This document shows, in pieces, positions 13,267 through 22,759 of a stretch of DNA of 64,000 bases. The DNA is from Pseudomonas sp. CCI4.2. Its GTDB lineage: Bacteria > Pseudomonadota > Gammaproteobacteria > Pseudomonadales > Pseudomonadaceae. Made by a program: the position numbers and the translations under genes. The DNA is taken from positions 4,326,501 to 4,390,500 of the forward strand of contig NZ_CP133781.1 in NCBI RefSeq assembly GCF_034350045.1, written 5' to 3'. The notes under the pieces were generated by a model, which searched no databases, was not told the origin of the DNA, and saw only the letters and a list, made by a program, of their open reading frames with translations. How positions within the stretch are numbered: the stretch's first letter is position 1; the number at the start of each line of letters is the position of its first letter.

Positions 13267-15711
13267 ATGAAACGACTCAAGCTGGTGATGATTGGTAACG
13301 GTATGGCGGGTGTCCGCACCCTTGAAGAGCTGATCAAACTCAGCCCTGATCTGTACGACATCACGGTATTCGGCGCCGAGCCACACCCTAATTACAACCG
13401 TATCCTGCTGTCGCCAGTCTTGGCCGGTGAGCAGAATTTCGACGACATCGTGCTTAACGACCTGAGCTGGTACCTGGACAACAACATCCACCTGCTGCTC
13501 AACCGCAAAGCCGTGAAGATCGACCGGACCAAACGCTTGGTAATCGCCGACGATGGTACCGAAGCGCATTACGACCGGCTGCTGATCGCCACTGGCTCGG
13601 TACCGTTCATTTTGCCGATTCCGGGCAACACCCTGCAGGGCGTGATTGGTTACCGCGACATCGCCGACACCCAAACCATGATCAACACCGCCAAAACCCA
13701 CACCTACGCAGTGGTGATCGGCGGCGGGCTGCTGGGGCTTGAAGCGGCCAACGGTCTGAGGTTGCGCGGGATGGACGTGACCGTGGTCCACATCGGCGAA
13801 TGGCTGATGGAGCGCCAGCTGGACAAAATCTCTGGCCAAATGCTGCAAACCGAATTGGAAACACGCGGTTTGTCGTTCCGTCTGAAAGAATCAACCCAAG
13901 CTTTGCTCGATGATGGCAACGGCCGTGTGAAGTCCGTGCGGTTCAAGAACGGCGACGTGATCCCGGCTGACCTGGTGGTCATGGCAGCCGGCATCCGCCC
14001 CGCCACCGAACTAGCTGAACAGTCCGGTATCCCATGTAATCGAGGAATTCTGGTCAGTGACACGATGCAGACCTACGACCCACGGGTCTACGCCATTGGC
14101 GAATGCGCCAGCCATCGCGGCATCGCTTACGGGCTGGTCGCCCCACTGTTCGAACAGGCCAAGGTCTGTGCGAACCATTTGGCTCAACTGGGCTTCGCTC
14201 GTTATCAGGGCTCAGTGACATCAACCAAATTAAAAGTGACTGGCGTCGACTTGTTTTCCGCCGGCGACTTCATGGGCGGCGAAGGCACGGAAACCATCAC
14301 CCTCTCTGACCCCATTGGCCGGGTCTATAAAAAGCTGGTGATCAAGGATGACGTCCTGGTCGGCGCCTGCTTGTACGGCGACACCGCAGACGGCGGTTGG
14401 TATTTCCGGCAAATCCGCGAAAACGCCCAGATCAATGAAATTCGCGATCACTTGATGTTCGGTGAAAACGCCTTGGGCGACGTTGGCCACCAAGGCCAAG
14501 ACAAAGCAATGGGCATGGCAGATACCGCTGAAGTCTGCGGCTGCAACGGCGTGTGCAAAGGCACCATCGTCAAAGCGATTCAGGAACACGGGCTGTTCAG
14601 CGTCGACGATGTGAAAAAACACACCAAAGCCGCCAGCTCCTGCGGTTCCTGCGCCGGCCTGGTGGAACAGATCCTGATCAACACCGTCGGCGGCGCTGCG
14701 GATGTCAAACCGAAAAGCGAAAAAGCCATTTGCGGTTGCAGCGATCTAAACCACGGCCTAATCCGCGCCGCAATTCGCGACCAGCATTTGCTGACCATTG
14801 CCAGCGCCATGAGCTACATGAACTGGCGCACGCCAAACGGCTGCGCCACCTGCCGCCCGGCGCTGAACTACTACTTGATTTCCACCTGGCCGGGGGAAGC
14901 GAAAGACGATCCGCAGTCACGCCTGATCAACGAACGCGCCCACGCCAACATCCAGAAAGACGGCACCTACTCGGTAGTGCCACGGATGTGGGGCGGCGTG
15001 ACCAATCCCTCCGAACTGCGGCGAATTGCTGACGTCGCCGACAAGTACAACGTGCCCATGGTCAAGGTCACTGGCGGTCAACGCATCGACTTGTTGGGAA
15101 TCAAGAAAGAAGACTTGCCGGGCGTCTGGAAAGACCTCGACATGCCATCCGGCCATGCGTATGGCAAGTCGATCCGCACAGTGAAAACCTGCGTCGGCAG
15201 CGAGTTCTGCCGTTTCGGTACGCAAAATTCGACGCAACTGGGCATCGAGCTGGAGCACGACCTGTTCAACATGTGGTCGCCGCACAAGGTCAAGCTGGCT
15301 GTGTCCGGTTGCCCACGCAACTGTTCGGAAGCCGGCATCAAAGACGTCGGAATTATCGGTGTCGATTCTGGCTGGGAGATGTACATCGGCGGCAACGGCG
15401 GGATCAAAACCGAAGTCGCGGAGTTTTTTGTCAAATTGAAGACCGCCGAAGAAGTCCGTGAATACAACGGCGCGTTCCTGCAGCTGTACCGCGAAGAAGC
15501 GTTTTACCTGGAACGCACCGTGCATTTCCTGCAACGCGTCGGCATGGACTACATCAAGAAAGCCGTGTTGGAAGACGCCGATAAACGCCAGGCGCTGAAC
15601 GCGCGCTTGCAGTTCTCGCTGTCGTTCGAACAGGACCCTTGGAAGGAACGCATTTCTCAGCCGCTGCTGAAGAAAGAATTTGAACGTATTCCCGTGGAGG
15701 TGCTGGCATGA
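13267..15711 (+). CDS. nirB: Assimilatory nitrite reductase large subunit NirB
   Basis: An 814-residue protein in the family's usual range. Residues 1 to about 320 are an FAD/NAD(P)H oxidoreductase unit with GNGMAGVRTLEELIKL at the N-terminus, GGGLLGLEAANGLRLRGMDV near 157 and YAIGECASHRG near 277. BFD-like [2Fe-2S] segments lie near 418-540 (CGCNGVCKG, CGSCAGLVEQIL, CGCSDLNHG). The siroheme/[4Fe-4S] half follows with TCVGSEFCRFG near 640 and SGCPRNCSEAGIKD near 680. It reduces nitrite to ammonium. A GGAGG site lies six bases before the ATG. nirD overlaps by ATGA. Confidence 0.96.
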   Translation: MKRLKLVMIGNGMAGVRTLEELIKLSPDLYDITVFGAEPHPNYNRILLSPVLAGEQNFDDIVLNDLSWYLDNNIHLLLNRKAVKIDRTKRLVIADDGTEAHYDRLLIATGSVPFILPIPGNTLQGVIGYRDIADTQTMINTAKTHTYAVVIGGGLLGLEAANGLRLRGMDVTVVHIGEWLMERQLDKISGQMLQTELETRGLSFRLKESTQALLDDGNGRVKSVRFKNGDVIPADLVVMAAGIRPATELAEQSGIPCNRGILVSDTMQTYDPRVYAIGECASHRGIAYGLVAPLFEQAKVCANHLAQLGFARYQGSVTSTKLKVTGVDLFSAGDFMGGEGTETITLSDPIGRVYKKLVIKDDVLVGACLYGDTADGGWYFRQIRENAQINEIRDHLMFGENALGDVGHQGQDKAMGMADTAEVCGCNGVCKGTIVKAIQEHGLFSVDDVKKHTKAASSCGSCAGLVEQILINTVGGAADVKPKSEKAICGCSDLNHGLIRAAIRDQHLLTIASAMSYMNWRTPNGCATCRPALNYYLISTWPGEAKDDPQSRLINERAHANIQKDGTYSVVPRMWGGVTNPSELRRIADVADKYNVPMVKVTGGQRIDLLGIKKEDLPGVWKDLDMPSGHAYGKSIRTVKTCVGSEFCRFGTQNSTQLGIELEHDLFNMWSPHKVKLAVSGCPRNCSEAGIKDVGIIGVDSGWEMYIGGNGGIKTEVAEFFVKLKTAEEVREYNGAFLQLYREEAFYLERTVHFLQRVGMDYIKKAVLEDADKRQALNARLQFSLSFEQDPWKERISQPLLKKEFERIPVEVLA

Positions 15712-16025
15712 ACTGGCTAGATATCTGCGCCCTAGAAGACATCAACCCGCTGGGCTCGCGCATCGTTGAAGGGCCCAAGGGCGACATCGCCATCTTCCGC
15801 ACCAGCGACGACGAAGTGTTTGCCCTCGACGACCGCTGCCCGCACAAAGGTGGCCCGCTGTCCCAAGGTTTGATTTACGGCAAGCGGGTGTCTTGCCCGT
15901 TGCATAACTGGCAAATCGACCTGGAAACCGGCGATGCGCAAGCCCCCGACATCGGCTGCGCGCACAAGCACTTGGCCCGTGTCGAAAATGGCCGGGTGCT
16001 GCTATCCCTGAAGGAAGCGGCCTGA
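15708..16025 (+). CDS. nirD: Nitrite reductase small subunit NirD (Rieske-like)
   Basis: A 105-residue Rieske-fold protein that overlaps nirB by four bases and nasA by one. It has the full cluster motif CPHKGGPLSQG and CPLHNWQ, so it looks able to bind [2Fe-2S]. Many NirD proteins have lost these ligands. It is the small partner of NirB in the cytoplasmic NADH nitrite reductase. Tight overlaps show one transcript with nirB and nasA. Confidence 0.94.
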   Translation: MNWLDICALEDINPLGSRIVEGPKGDIAIFRTSDDEVFALDDRCPHKGGPLSQGLIYGKRVSCPLHNWQIDLETGDAQAPDIGCAHKHLARVENGRVLLSLKEAA

Positions 16026-18766
16026 TGCGCCCGCCCGCTGCGACTGAATCCACCACGCAGATCACGGCCTCGACCTGCTGCTACTGCGGGGTCGGTTGCG
16101 GCGTGCTGATTGAACACGACGGCGAGCGCATTCTCGGTGTCAGCGGTGACCCGCAACACCCGGCCAACTTCGGCAAATTATGCAGCAAGGGCGCGAGCCT
16201 GCACCTCACCGGTGACGTGACTGCCCGAGCGCTGTACCCGGAATTACGCTTGGGCAAAACCCTCGCGCGCAGCCCAACCGATTGGGACACCGCACTGGAA
16301 CATGCGGCTAATGTCTTCGCCGAGACCATTCGAGAGCACGGCCCAGACAGCGTTGCGTTCTATGTATCAGGGCAACTCCTGACCGAAGACTATTATGCGT
16401 TCAACAAGTTGGCCCGGGCTCTGGTTGGCACCAACAATATCGACAGTAATTCGCGGCTGTGCATGTCCTCCGCCGTGGTCGGCTACAAGCGCAGCCTGGG
16501 CGCGGACTCACCCCCGTGCAATTACGAAGACATCGAACTCAGCGATTGCGTGATGATCGTCGGCAGCAATATGGCCTACGCCCACCCGGTGCTGTTTCGA
16601 CGACTGGAAGAAGCAAAAAGCCTACGGCCCGAGATGAAAATCATCGTCGTTGATCCGCGCCGCACCGACACCTGTGACTTGGCCGACTTGCACCTGGCGA
16701 TTCAACCCGGCACCGACGTCGCGCTGTTTCACGGCATCCTGCACCTGCTGCTGTGGGAAGACTGGGTCGATCGGAGTTTCATCAATGCCCACACCCAAGG
16801 CTATGGCGAGCTGAAAACCCTGGTGCGCGACTACACGCCGCAAATGGTCTCGGAGATTTGCGGCATCCCGGTGGAACAACTGCACGCCTGTGCGCAATGG
16901 ATCGGCACCGCGCCAAGTTTTCTGTCGCTGTGGTGCATGGGGTTGAACCAATCCACCTCCGGCAGCGCGAAGAATAGCGCGCTGATCAATTTACACCTCG
17001 CCACCGGCCAAATTGGTCGACCCGGCGCCGGACCGTTCTCATTGACCGGCCAGCCCAACGCCATGGGCGGACGCGAAACCGGCAGCCTGTCGAACCTGTT
17101 GCCGGGCCACCGCGAAGCGGGCAACGCCACGCACCGTGAAGAAGTCGCGGCCTACTGGGGCGTCGATACCTTGCCAGAAACACCGGGTCTGTCGGCCATC
17201 GAGCTGTTTGAAGAACTACAAAGCGGCAAAATCAAAGCGTTGTGGATTGCCTGCACCAACCCCGCTCAATCATTGCCGGATCAGCAAAAAGTCCGCGAAG
17301 CCCTGACCACCTGCCCGTTTGTGGTGTTACAGGAAGCGTATCGAACCACTGAAACCTGCAAATTTGCCGACCTGTTATTACCTGCCGCCAGTTGGGGTGA
17401 AAAAGAAGGCACGGTAACCAATTCGGAACGACGCATTTCTCGCGTACGCAAAGCGATAGCCGCGCCTGGTGAAGCCCGTTCGGATTGGGCGATTACGGTC
17501 GATTTCGCTCAGCGACTGGAACAACGCCTGCGTCCGGGGGAACCGAGTTTGTTTGCGTTCGATGAGCCTCAAGCCCTGTTCGATGAATTCAAGCACCTGA
17601 CACGTGAACGCGATCTGGACCTCTCGGGCATTAGCTACGGGCTGCTTGAGCAACGAGGCCCGCAACAATGGCCGTTCCCAATGGGCGCCGAGACGGGTAT
17701 CGCGCGATTGTATGGGGACGGTGTTTTCCCTACTGACTCCGGCCGCGCTACGTTCGTTACCGAACCTTACCGTGCAGCCAAAGAGCTGCGTGATGCGCGC
17801 TTTCCACTCACGCTGAACACCGGTCGCCTGCGAGATCAATGGCATGGCATGAGCCGCACTGGCACCGCCGCGCAATTGTTCGGTCATGTCAGCGAAGCCG
17901 TGCTGAGCCTGCACTCGGATGAATTGCGCCGCCATCGCCTGCAGGTGGGGGATTTGGTCAGTCTGAAAAGCCGCCGCGGCAGCCTGATTGTGCCCGTCAG
18001 CAGCGATGACAGCATCCGCCCCGGTCAAGCCTTCTTGCCCATGCACTGGGGTGATCGTTTCCTCAAGGGCGGCGTGAACATTCTGACCCAACCGGCCTTC
18101 GACCCCCTGTCGAAACAACCGGAACTGAAACACACCGGCGTGCGCATCGAAGCCGTAAGTTTGCCGTGGCAACTGTTTGCGCTGGTGGAAGGTGATGTAC
18201 AAACCAAGATAGAAGCGCTTAGACCCCTGTGTGAGGCGTTTGCTTATGTCAGCCTCAGCTTGGCTGGCCGTGAACGCCCTGCGCTGCTGATCCGCGCTGC
18301 CAGTGCCCAAGCGCCTGACAACCATTTGCTGACGCAGATCGATCAACTGCTCGGCCTGAATGAAGGGCCGGTGCTGTCTTACGACGATCCCCGTCGTTCC
18401 ATCGGCAAGCGGGTGCGCATCGAGCACGGTCGCATCATTGCGATTCGCCTCGCCGGAGAGACCATCGCCCGGCATTGGCTGCAAAGCCTGTGGCTCGAAG
18501 GTCGCGCCGACGAGCAATTACGCCGCTGGCTATTGGCGCCCATCAGCACCCCACCCGGCAATGCCGCCGCCATGCCGCGCAGCAGCAAGATCCTGTGCAA
18601 CTGCATGAACGTCAGCGAAAGCGCGGTGGTGGCGGGTATCGGTCGCGGCTTGGATCTGATTCAACTGAAAACACAATTGAAATGCGGTAGCCAATGCGGC
18701 TCCTGCGTACCGGAAATCAAACGACTGCTGGCGGTCATACCGCTGCCGGTCGCGATCCATCAATGA
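16025..18766 (+). CDS. nasA: Assimilatory nitrate reductase catalytic subunit
   Basis: A 913-residue molybdopterin oxidoreductase. The N-terminus carries the [4Fe-4S] ligands CCYCGVGCGVLIEHDG and GKLCSKG. The Mo-bis-MGD domains occupy roughly residues 60-740, with NSRLCMSSAVVGYKRSLG near 140 and LPMHWGDRF in the C-terminal beta-barrel. The last about 60 residues are a BFD-like [2Fe-2S] unit (CNCMNVSESAV and CGSQCGSCVPEIK). The enzyme is cytoplasmic and reduces nitrate to nitrite for assimilation. The ATG overlaps the nirD stop. cobA begins 10 bases after the stop. No TAT signal is present, as expected for the assimilatory type. Confidence 0.95.
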   Translation: MRPPAATESTTQITASTCCYCGVGCGVLIEHDGERILGVSGDPQHPANFGKLCSKGASLHLTGDVTARALYPELRLGKTLARSPTDWDTALEHAANVFAETIREHGPDSVAFYVSGQLLTEDYYAFNKLARALVGTNNIDSNSRLCMSSAVVGYKRSLGADSPPCNYEDIELSDCVMIVGSNMAYAHPVLFRRLEEAKSLRPEMKIIVVDPRRTDTCDLADLHLAIQPGTDVALFHGILHLLLWEDWVDRSFINAHTQGYGELKTLVRDYTPQMVSEICGIPVEQLHACAQWIGTAPSFLSLWCMGLNQSTSGSAKNSALINLHLATGQIGRPGAGPFSLTGQPNAMGGRETGSLSNLLPGHREAGNATHREEVAAYWGVDTLPETPGLSAIELFEELQSGKIKALWIACTNPAQSLPDQQKVREALTTCPFVVLQEAYRTTETCKFADLLLPAASWGEKEGTVTNSERRISRVRKAIAAPGEARSDWAITVDFAQRLEQRLRPGEPSLFAFDEPQALFDEFKHLTRERDLDLSGISYGLLEQRGPQQWPFPMGAETGIARLYGDGVFPTDSGRATFVTEPYRAAKELRDARFPLTLNTGRLRDQWHGMSRTGTAAQLFGHVSEAVLSLHSDELRRHRLQVGDLVSLKSRRGSLIVPVSSDDSIRPGQAFLPMHWGDRFLKGGVNILTQPAFDPLSKQPELKHTGVRIEAVSLPWQLFALVEGDVQTKIEALRPLCEAFAYVSLSLAGRERPALLIRAASAQAPDNHLLTQIDQLLGLNEGPVLSYDDPRRSIGKRVRIEHGRIIAIRLAGETIARHWLQSLWLEGRADEQLRRWLLAPISTPPGNAAAMPRSSKILCNCMNVSESAVVAGIGRGLDLIQLKTQLKCGSQCGSCVPEIKRLLAVIPLPVAIHQ

Positions 18767-18776
18767 GGGTGACGGT

Positions 18777-19517
18777 ATGAGCGCAAAAGTCTGGCTGGTG
18801 GGTGCAGGTCCCGGCGACCCGGAGTTGTTGACACTAAAAGCCGTGCGCGCACTGCGTGAAGCCGATGTGGTGCTGATCGACGATCTGGTCAACGTGGCGG
18901 TCCTTGAGCACTGCGCGTCGGCCCGAATCATTGCGGTCGGTAAACGCGGCGGCTGTCGTTCGACACCGCAAGCGTTCATCCACCGGCTGATGCTGCGTTA
19001 CGCCCGCCAAGGTAAATGCGTGGTCCGACTGAAAGGTGGTGATCCGTGTATTTTCGGGCGTGGTGGCGAAGAAGCCGATTGGCTGCGGGCGCACGGCATT
19101 AAAGTCGAACTGGTCAACGGTATAACGGCCGGACTGGCCGGGGCGACTCAGTGCGGTATTTCCCTCACGCTGAGAGGGGTCAGCCGGGGCGTGACACTGG
19201 TCACGGCCCACACTCAAGATGGCAGCAGCCTGAACTGGCAAGCATTGGCGCAAAGCGGGACCACGCTGGTGGTGTACATGGGCGTCGCCAAGCTCTCGGA
19301 AATTCGCGACAACCTACTGGCGGGTGGTTTGTCGGCGAACACTCCGGTGGCAATGATCGAAAACGCCTCTCTGCCCCATCAACGCGAATGCCGCAGCACC
19401 CTGGCCGAGATGCAAACCGACGCCCTCGCCTTCGAACTCAAAAGTCCGGCGATATTAGTGATTGGCGAAGTCGCGGCGAGTGCGGCGGCAGTGGTCGAAC
19501 AGGCTCAGTTTGGTTGA
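18777..19517 (+). CDS. cobA: Uroporphyrinogen-III C-methyltransferase
   Basis: A 246-residue SAM-dependent methylase with the family motifs VWLVGAGPGDPELLTLKA at the N-terminus and RLKGGDPCIFGRGGEEADWL near residue 83. It makes precorrin-2, the first step to siroheme. Its place at the end of the nir/nas operon fits the siroheme need of NirB. This is the short single-domain form, without the CysG dehydrogenase/ferrochelatase part. It converges on oprF across a bidirectional terminator. Confidence 0.94.
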   Translation: MSAKVWLVGAGPGDPELLTLKAVRALREADVVLIDDLVNVAVLEHCASARIIAVGKRGGCRSTPQAFIHRLMLRYARQGKCVVRLKGGDPCIFGRGGEEADWLRAHGIKVELVNGITAGLAGATQCGISLTLRGVSRGVTLVTAHTQDGSSLNWQALAQSGTTLVVYMGVAKLSEIRDNLLAGGLSANTPVAMIENASLPHQRECRSTLAEMQTDALAFELKSPAILVIGEVAASAAAVVEQAQFG

Positions 19518-19763
19518 TGCGTCCATAACGTCTTGCAAGACGATTCTATAGCCAACCTGATGGCGAGGCGAGCAGCACGGCGTGCTTGAAGCGCTGCGGT
19601 GTTTGTTATATCGCCCACAAATTGCAATTTGGTTGGAGACCCTTTACCCGCTTCCCGAATAAGTTCGGTCCCACAGATGATGGCGATGCACAGATTCTGT
19701 AGGAGCTGCCGAAGGCTGCGATAAGTCCGCAGTACCTTTGTATTTATCAAATCGCACGCAAAG
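19518..19763. repeat. Intergenic region with REP fragments between cobA and oprF
   Basis: No gene is seen. It contains a REP-like element (CCCGAATAAGTTCGGTCCCA near 19652) and a single REP (TGTAGGAGCTGCCGAAGGCT at about 19698). The first is a variant of the palindrome near 1095. Confidence 0.6.
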
Positions 19764-19789
19764 AAAAGCCCGGCCTGAGCCGGGCTTTT
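19764..19789. terminator. Bidirectional terminator between cobA and oprF
   Basis: A perfect 11-bp stem (19764-19774 with 19779-19789), loop CTGA, with A4 on one side and T4 on the other. It can end transcription from both convergent genes; oprF is the closer. Confidence 0.9.
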
Positions 19790-19810
19790 CTATGAGGCTT
19801 TAGCTACAGA

Positions 19811-20800
19811 TTACTGAGCAGCTTTTGCTTCAACTTCAGCTTCTACGCGACGGTTGATCGCGCGGCCAGCTTCGGTTTTGTTGTCTGCTACTGGACGGCT
19901 TTCGCCGTAACCAACCGAGCTCACACGACCAGCGCCAACACCGTACTGGCTAACCAGAACTTGTTTGACGGCGTTTGCACGGCGCTCAGACAGTTTTTGG
20001 TTGTAAGCGTCAGGACCGACGGAGTCAGTGTGACCTTCAACAGTGGTGCTGGTTTGTGGGTACTGCTTCATGAAGTCAGCAAGGTTCTTGATGTCGGCGT
20101 AGCTGTTAGGCTTAACGACCGATTTGTTGAAGTCAAATTTGACGTCCAACTGAACACGTACGACTTGTGGAGCAGCTTCCACTGGAGCTTCTACAGGCGC
20201 TTCAGCAACTGGCTCTGGAGCCGGTGCTGGAGCCGGTGCTGGCTTGGAGCCGCCACCGAAGTTCACGCCCAAGCCAACGGTAGGAGCGTAGTCCCACTTG
20301 CCGTTGTCCAGTTTGTAGTCAGCGTCTACACCAGCACGTGCATACAGGTTGTCAGTGATGTACCACTTGGCACCTGCACCGATGGTTGCGAAGGTGGACG
20401 AGTCACGACCCTTGTAACCGTCAGCTTCAACGCCAGTCATGCTCTGGTGAGCAAAGCCGCCGGAAACGTATGGACGGATAGCATCACCAACGGTACCGAA
20501 GTGGTACATACCAGCCAGGGAGCTAGTGTCGCCATGAATTTTCTGGCTACCAGTACCGTCGTTGGAACGCGTGTAATTGGTTTTGCCATAGCCCAGGATA
20601 ACTTCAACGTCGTCGGTCAAGAAGTAGCCGATGGAAGCACCTGCGGTGCGGCCGTCTTCTACGTGATTGACGCTGTCGTTGTAGTTCTTCTGGTAGAAGG
20701 CCTCACCTTCGACCGCGCCTTGGCCTTGCGCCAGAACGCCGAACGAAGCTACGGCAACAACAGAACCAATGGCAATGCCCAAGGTGTTTTTCAGTTTCAT
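19811..20800 (-). CDS. oprF: Major outer membrane porin OprF
   Basis: A 329-residue protein. Residues 1 to about 24 are a signal peptide (MKLKNTLGIAIGSVVAVASF, cleavage near AQG). Residues about 25-185 form the eight-stranded barrel. A proline-alanine hinge follows near 188-213 (KPAPAPAPAPEPVAEAP). The C-terminal OmpA domain (about 215-329) binds peptidoglycan, with VEGHTDSVGPDAYNQKLSER. It is a structural porin of the outer membrane. No cysteines are visible in the hinge, as in fluorescens-group OprF rather than the P. aeruginosa form. sigX lies upstream in the same direction, the conserved arrangement. Confidence 0.97.
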   Translation of the reverse strand: MKLKNTLGIAIGSVVAVASFGVLAQGQGAVEGEAFYQKNYNDSVNHVEDGRTAGASIGYFLTDDVEVILGYGKTNYTRSNDGTGSQKIHGDTSSLAGMYHFGTVGDAIRPYVSGGFAHQSMTGVEADGYKGRDSSTFATIGAGAKWYITDNLYARAGVDADYKLDNGKWDYAPTVGLGVNFGGGSKPAPAPAPAPEPVAEAPVEAPVEAAPQVVRVQLDVKFDFNKSVVKPNSYADIKNLADFMKQYPQTSTTVEGHTDSVGPDAYNQKLSERRANAVKQVLVSQYGVGAGRVSSVGYGESRPVADNKTEAGRAINRRVEAEVEAKAAQ

Positions 20801-20907
20801 CCGTTAAATCCCCATCTGGTGATTGTTAAGCGGCCCCTCGTACTGAAGGACAACTCGACGACAAGTCTATCAGACCTTGCCTGCACGTTAGAGATATTTG
20901 CCCCGAG

Positions 20908-21498
20908 TTAAGTTTCGGTAATGCCTGCAAATTTCTCACGTAATTTATCAAGCGCGCGTTTGTAGCGCATTTTTGTGGCACTCAGGCCCATGTGCATGAT
21001 GTCCGCAATCTCTTGAAATTCTAGTTCTGCGACAAACCGTAGCACCAGAATTTCTCGATCAATTGGATTTACATACACAAGCCAGCGATCAAGTCCGCCC
21101 TGCTCTTCAGGTTTGGGCGACTTCTCTTCCGTCGCCTCCTCAAGAGGATCCAGACTCAACGCGTCCATTAAGCGACGCTTCCGCCGTTCCTTCCTGTACT
21201 GCGTAATACATTCATTGTAAGTGATGCTGTAGAGCCAGGTTTTGAACTTCGATTTTCCTTCGAAATTCTTCAATCCGTACAACACTTTAAGCATCACTTC
21301 CTGACAGACATCATCAGCATCGCGATCGTTCCCTAAATAACGTGCACATACGTTAAAAAGTGTTCTTTGATAGCGACGCATCAACTCTTCGTATGCGCGA
21401 GTCACATGAAAAAGCTCGACGTGCGCCCGCGCCACCAACTCCTCATCGGAGAGTTCGCGGGGGTCGTAGCGCATGGACAGCGATTGGGGCTTATTCAA
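20908..21498 (-). CDS. sigX: ECF sigma factor SigX
   Basis: A 196-residue ECF sigma factor. Region 2 lies near residues 37-105 (RYLGNDRDADDVCQEVMLKV, FKTWLYSITYNECITQYRKE) and region 4 near 140-192 (DREILVLRFVAELEFQEIAD). No anti-sigma gene is adjacent, which is usual for SigX. In Pseudomonas SigX responds to envelope and membrane stress and drives oprF and fatty acid genes. oprF lies 107 bases downstream on the same strand, and cmpX lies upstream. Confidence 0.95.
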   Translation of the reverse strand: MNKPQSLSMRYDPRELSDEELVARAHVELFHVTRAYEELMRRYQRTLFNVCARYLGNDRDADDVCQEVMLKVLYGLKNFEGKSKFKTWLYSITYNECITQYRKERRKRRLMDALSLDPLEEATEEKSPKPEEQGGLDRWLVYVNPIDREILVLRFVAELEFQEIADIMHMGLSATKMRYKRALDKLREKFAGITET

Positions 21499-21595
21499 AA
21501 AAACTCATGCCGACAGTCAGGTCAATCAGGTCAATGTCCGCCACTGCCGTACTTCCAGCAATTTGTGGCGGCATACATTAGCAGGATTCGCCGGG

Positions 21596-22420
21596 TTAGC
21601 GGCTAAACACTTGCTGTTCGAGTAGGATTCGGTTGGACAAAGATACCAACTCCCCCTCATCGGTCAGCAACGTGGTTTTCACCGTGCCAATTTCTTCAAT
21701 CTGCCCTTCGACCTCGCCCACCCGCACTTGTTGCCCCACCTGATACAACTCACGCACATATATTCCCGCCAGTATTTGCCCGGCAATTTCTCGACTGCCC
21801 AAGCCCATGGCCAGCGCAATTGCCAGACCAACGGTAATCAAACCGATCACAATCACATGGTTGAGCAGGTCTGTTTTGACCTCCAACTGACTGATTGCGA
21901 CCGAAATACTGATAATAATGACCAGCCCTTGGGCGATTCGCCCCAGGCCGGCGGCGTAATCGATTCCAACGCCCTCGGCAGCACCGCGGACCAGCCCATT
22001 GGCCAACTGCGCCAGAAGCACACCAACCAGCAAGACCAGCGCAGCACCAAATACCTTTGGCAGATACTGGGTCAGCATGGTCAATGTGCTCGACACTTGC
22101 TCAAGACCCAGCGATTCGGCGGCGGACACCAGAAATATAAGCAGCACGAACCAATAAATTATTTTGCCAACCAAGGTCGAAATCGGCACTTGGATACCGG
22201 CCCTGGCAATAACCTTGGTCAAGCCAGTACCGCCCATAAGGCGATCAAGGCCCAGCTTGGCGAGCAATTTCGACAGCAATGTGTCGAGCAGTTTTGCAAC
22301 CACGAACCCGAGCAGCACCAAAATCAGGGCGCCAAACAGGTTAGGAATGAAATTAGCGACTTTGGTCCACAACACCGTCATTGCGGTGACCAGGCTCTGC
22401 GTCCAGAGGTTGAGTTCCAT
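21596..22420 (-). CDS. cmpX: Small mechanosensitive-channel family protein CmpX
   Basis: A 274-residue inner-membrane protein with about five hydrophobic helices near residues 20-45, 80-100, 120-145, 160-180 and 190-210. A cytoplasmic MscS-like beta segment follows (VGQQVRVGEVEGQIEEIGTV). The glycine-rich stretch GLAIALAMGLGSREIAGQIL resembles the MscS pore helix. The ATG at 22420 is preceded by a TAAGG-like site; the open frame extends two codons to a TTG. It lies three bases behind crfX. CmpX modifies membrane stress signalling in Pseudomonas. Confidence 0.9.
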   Translation of the reverse strand: MELNLWTQSLVTAMTVLWTKVANFIPNLFGALILVLLGFVVAKLLDTLLSKLLAKLGLDRLMGGTGLTKVIARAGIQVPISTLVGKIIYWFVLLIFLVSAAESLGLEQVSSTLTMLTQYLPKVFGAALVLLVGVLLAQLANGLVRGAAEGVGIDYAAGLGRIAQGLVIIISISVAISQLEVKTDLLNHVIVIGLITVGLAIALAMGLGSREIAGQILAGIYVRELYQVGQQVRVGEVEGQIEEIGTVKTTLLTDEGELVSLSNRILLEQQVFSR

Positions 22421-22422
22421 GT

Positions 22423-22671
22423 TCAATCAGCCTTATCAGCAGGGCGAGCAGAAGAAAGGGTACGACGTGAGACCGGAGACACATGCGGTGAGCCATTGTT
22501 AAGGCCAATCATCATCGCTTGCGACCAGCGACCGAGCAGTTTGAACAAATCACCCGCGCCGACCTGACGGTTAGCGGTTTTCAACACGCGGCCCAGGCAC
22601 GCATCGTCATCCCTGGTAGAGGAAGAGGCGTTGAGCATGTCGCGCAGTGATTTTTCGAACGGATCGTGCAT
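22423..22671 (-). CDS. crfX: CrfX, small conserved protein of the cmaX-crfX-cmpX group
   Basis: An 82-residue polar protein starting MHDPFEKSLRDMLNASSSTR. The ATG at 22671 follows a GAGG site; a GTG four codons upstream is the alternative. It contains DDDACLGRVLKTANRQVGAG and ends in a disordered, charged tail. The name comes from its position between cmaX and cmpX in the conserved Pseudomonas order. The biochemical role is unknown. It ends just before the cmpX start, so the two are coupled. Confidence 0.85.
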   Translation of the reverse strand: MHDPFEKSLRDMLNASSSTRDDDACLGRVLKTANRQVGAGDLFKLLGRWSQAMMIGLNNGSPHVSPVSRRTLSSARPADKAD

Positions 22672-22759
22672 AGGTAACCTCACGCAATGTCACTGAAAGA
22701 CGCAACCACATTTGTTCGAGTCACAAATGAGTCATTCGGTAGCGAAAAAAATCGAACAT

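Noticed and set aside
17378-18517. 379-residue open frame opposite nasA
   Set aside because: Antisense shadow of the nitrate reductase gene.
19961-20911. 316-residue open frame opposite oprF
   Set aside because: Antisense to oprF and running into its promoter; composition is not that of a real protein.
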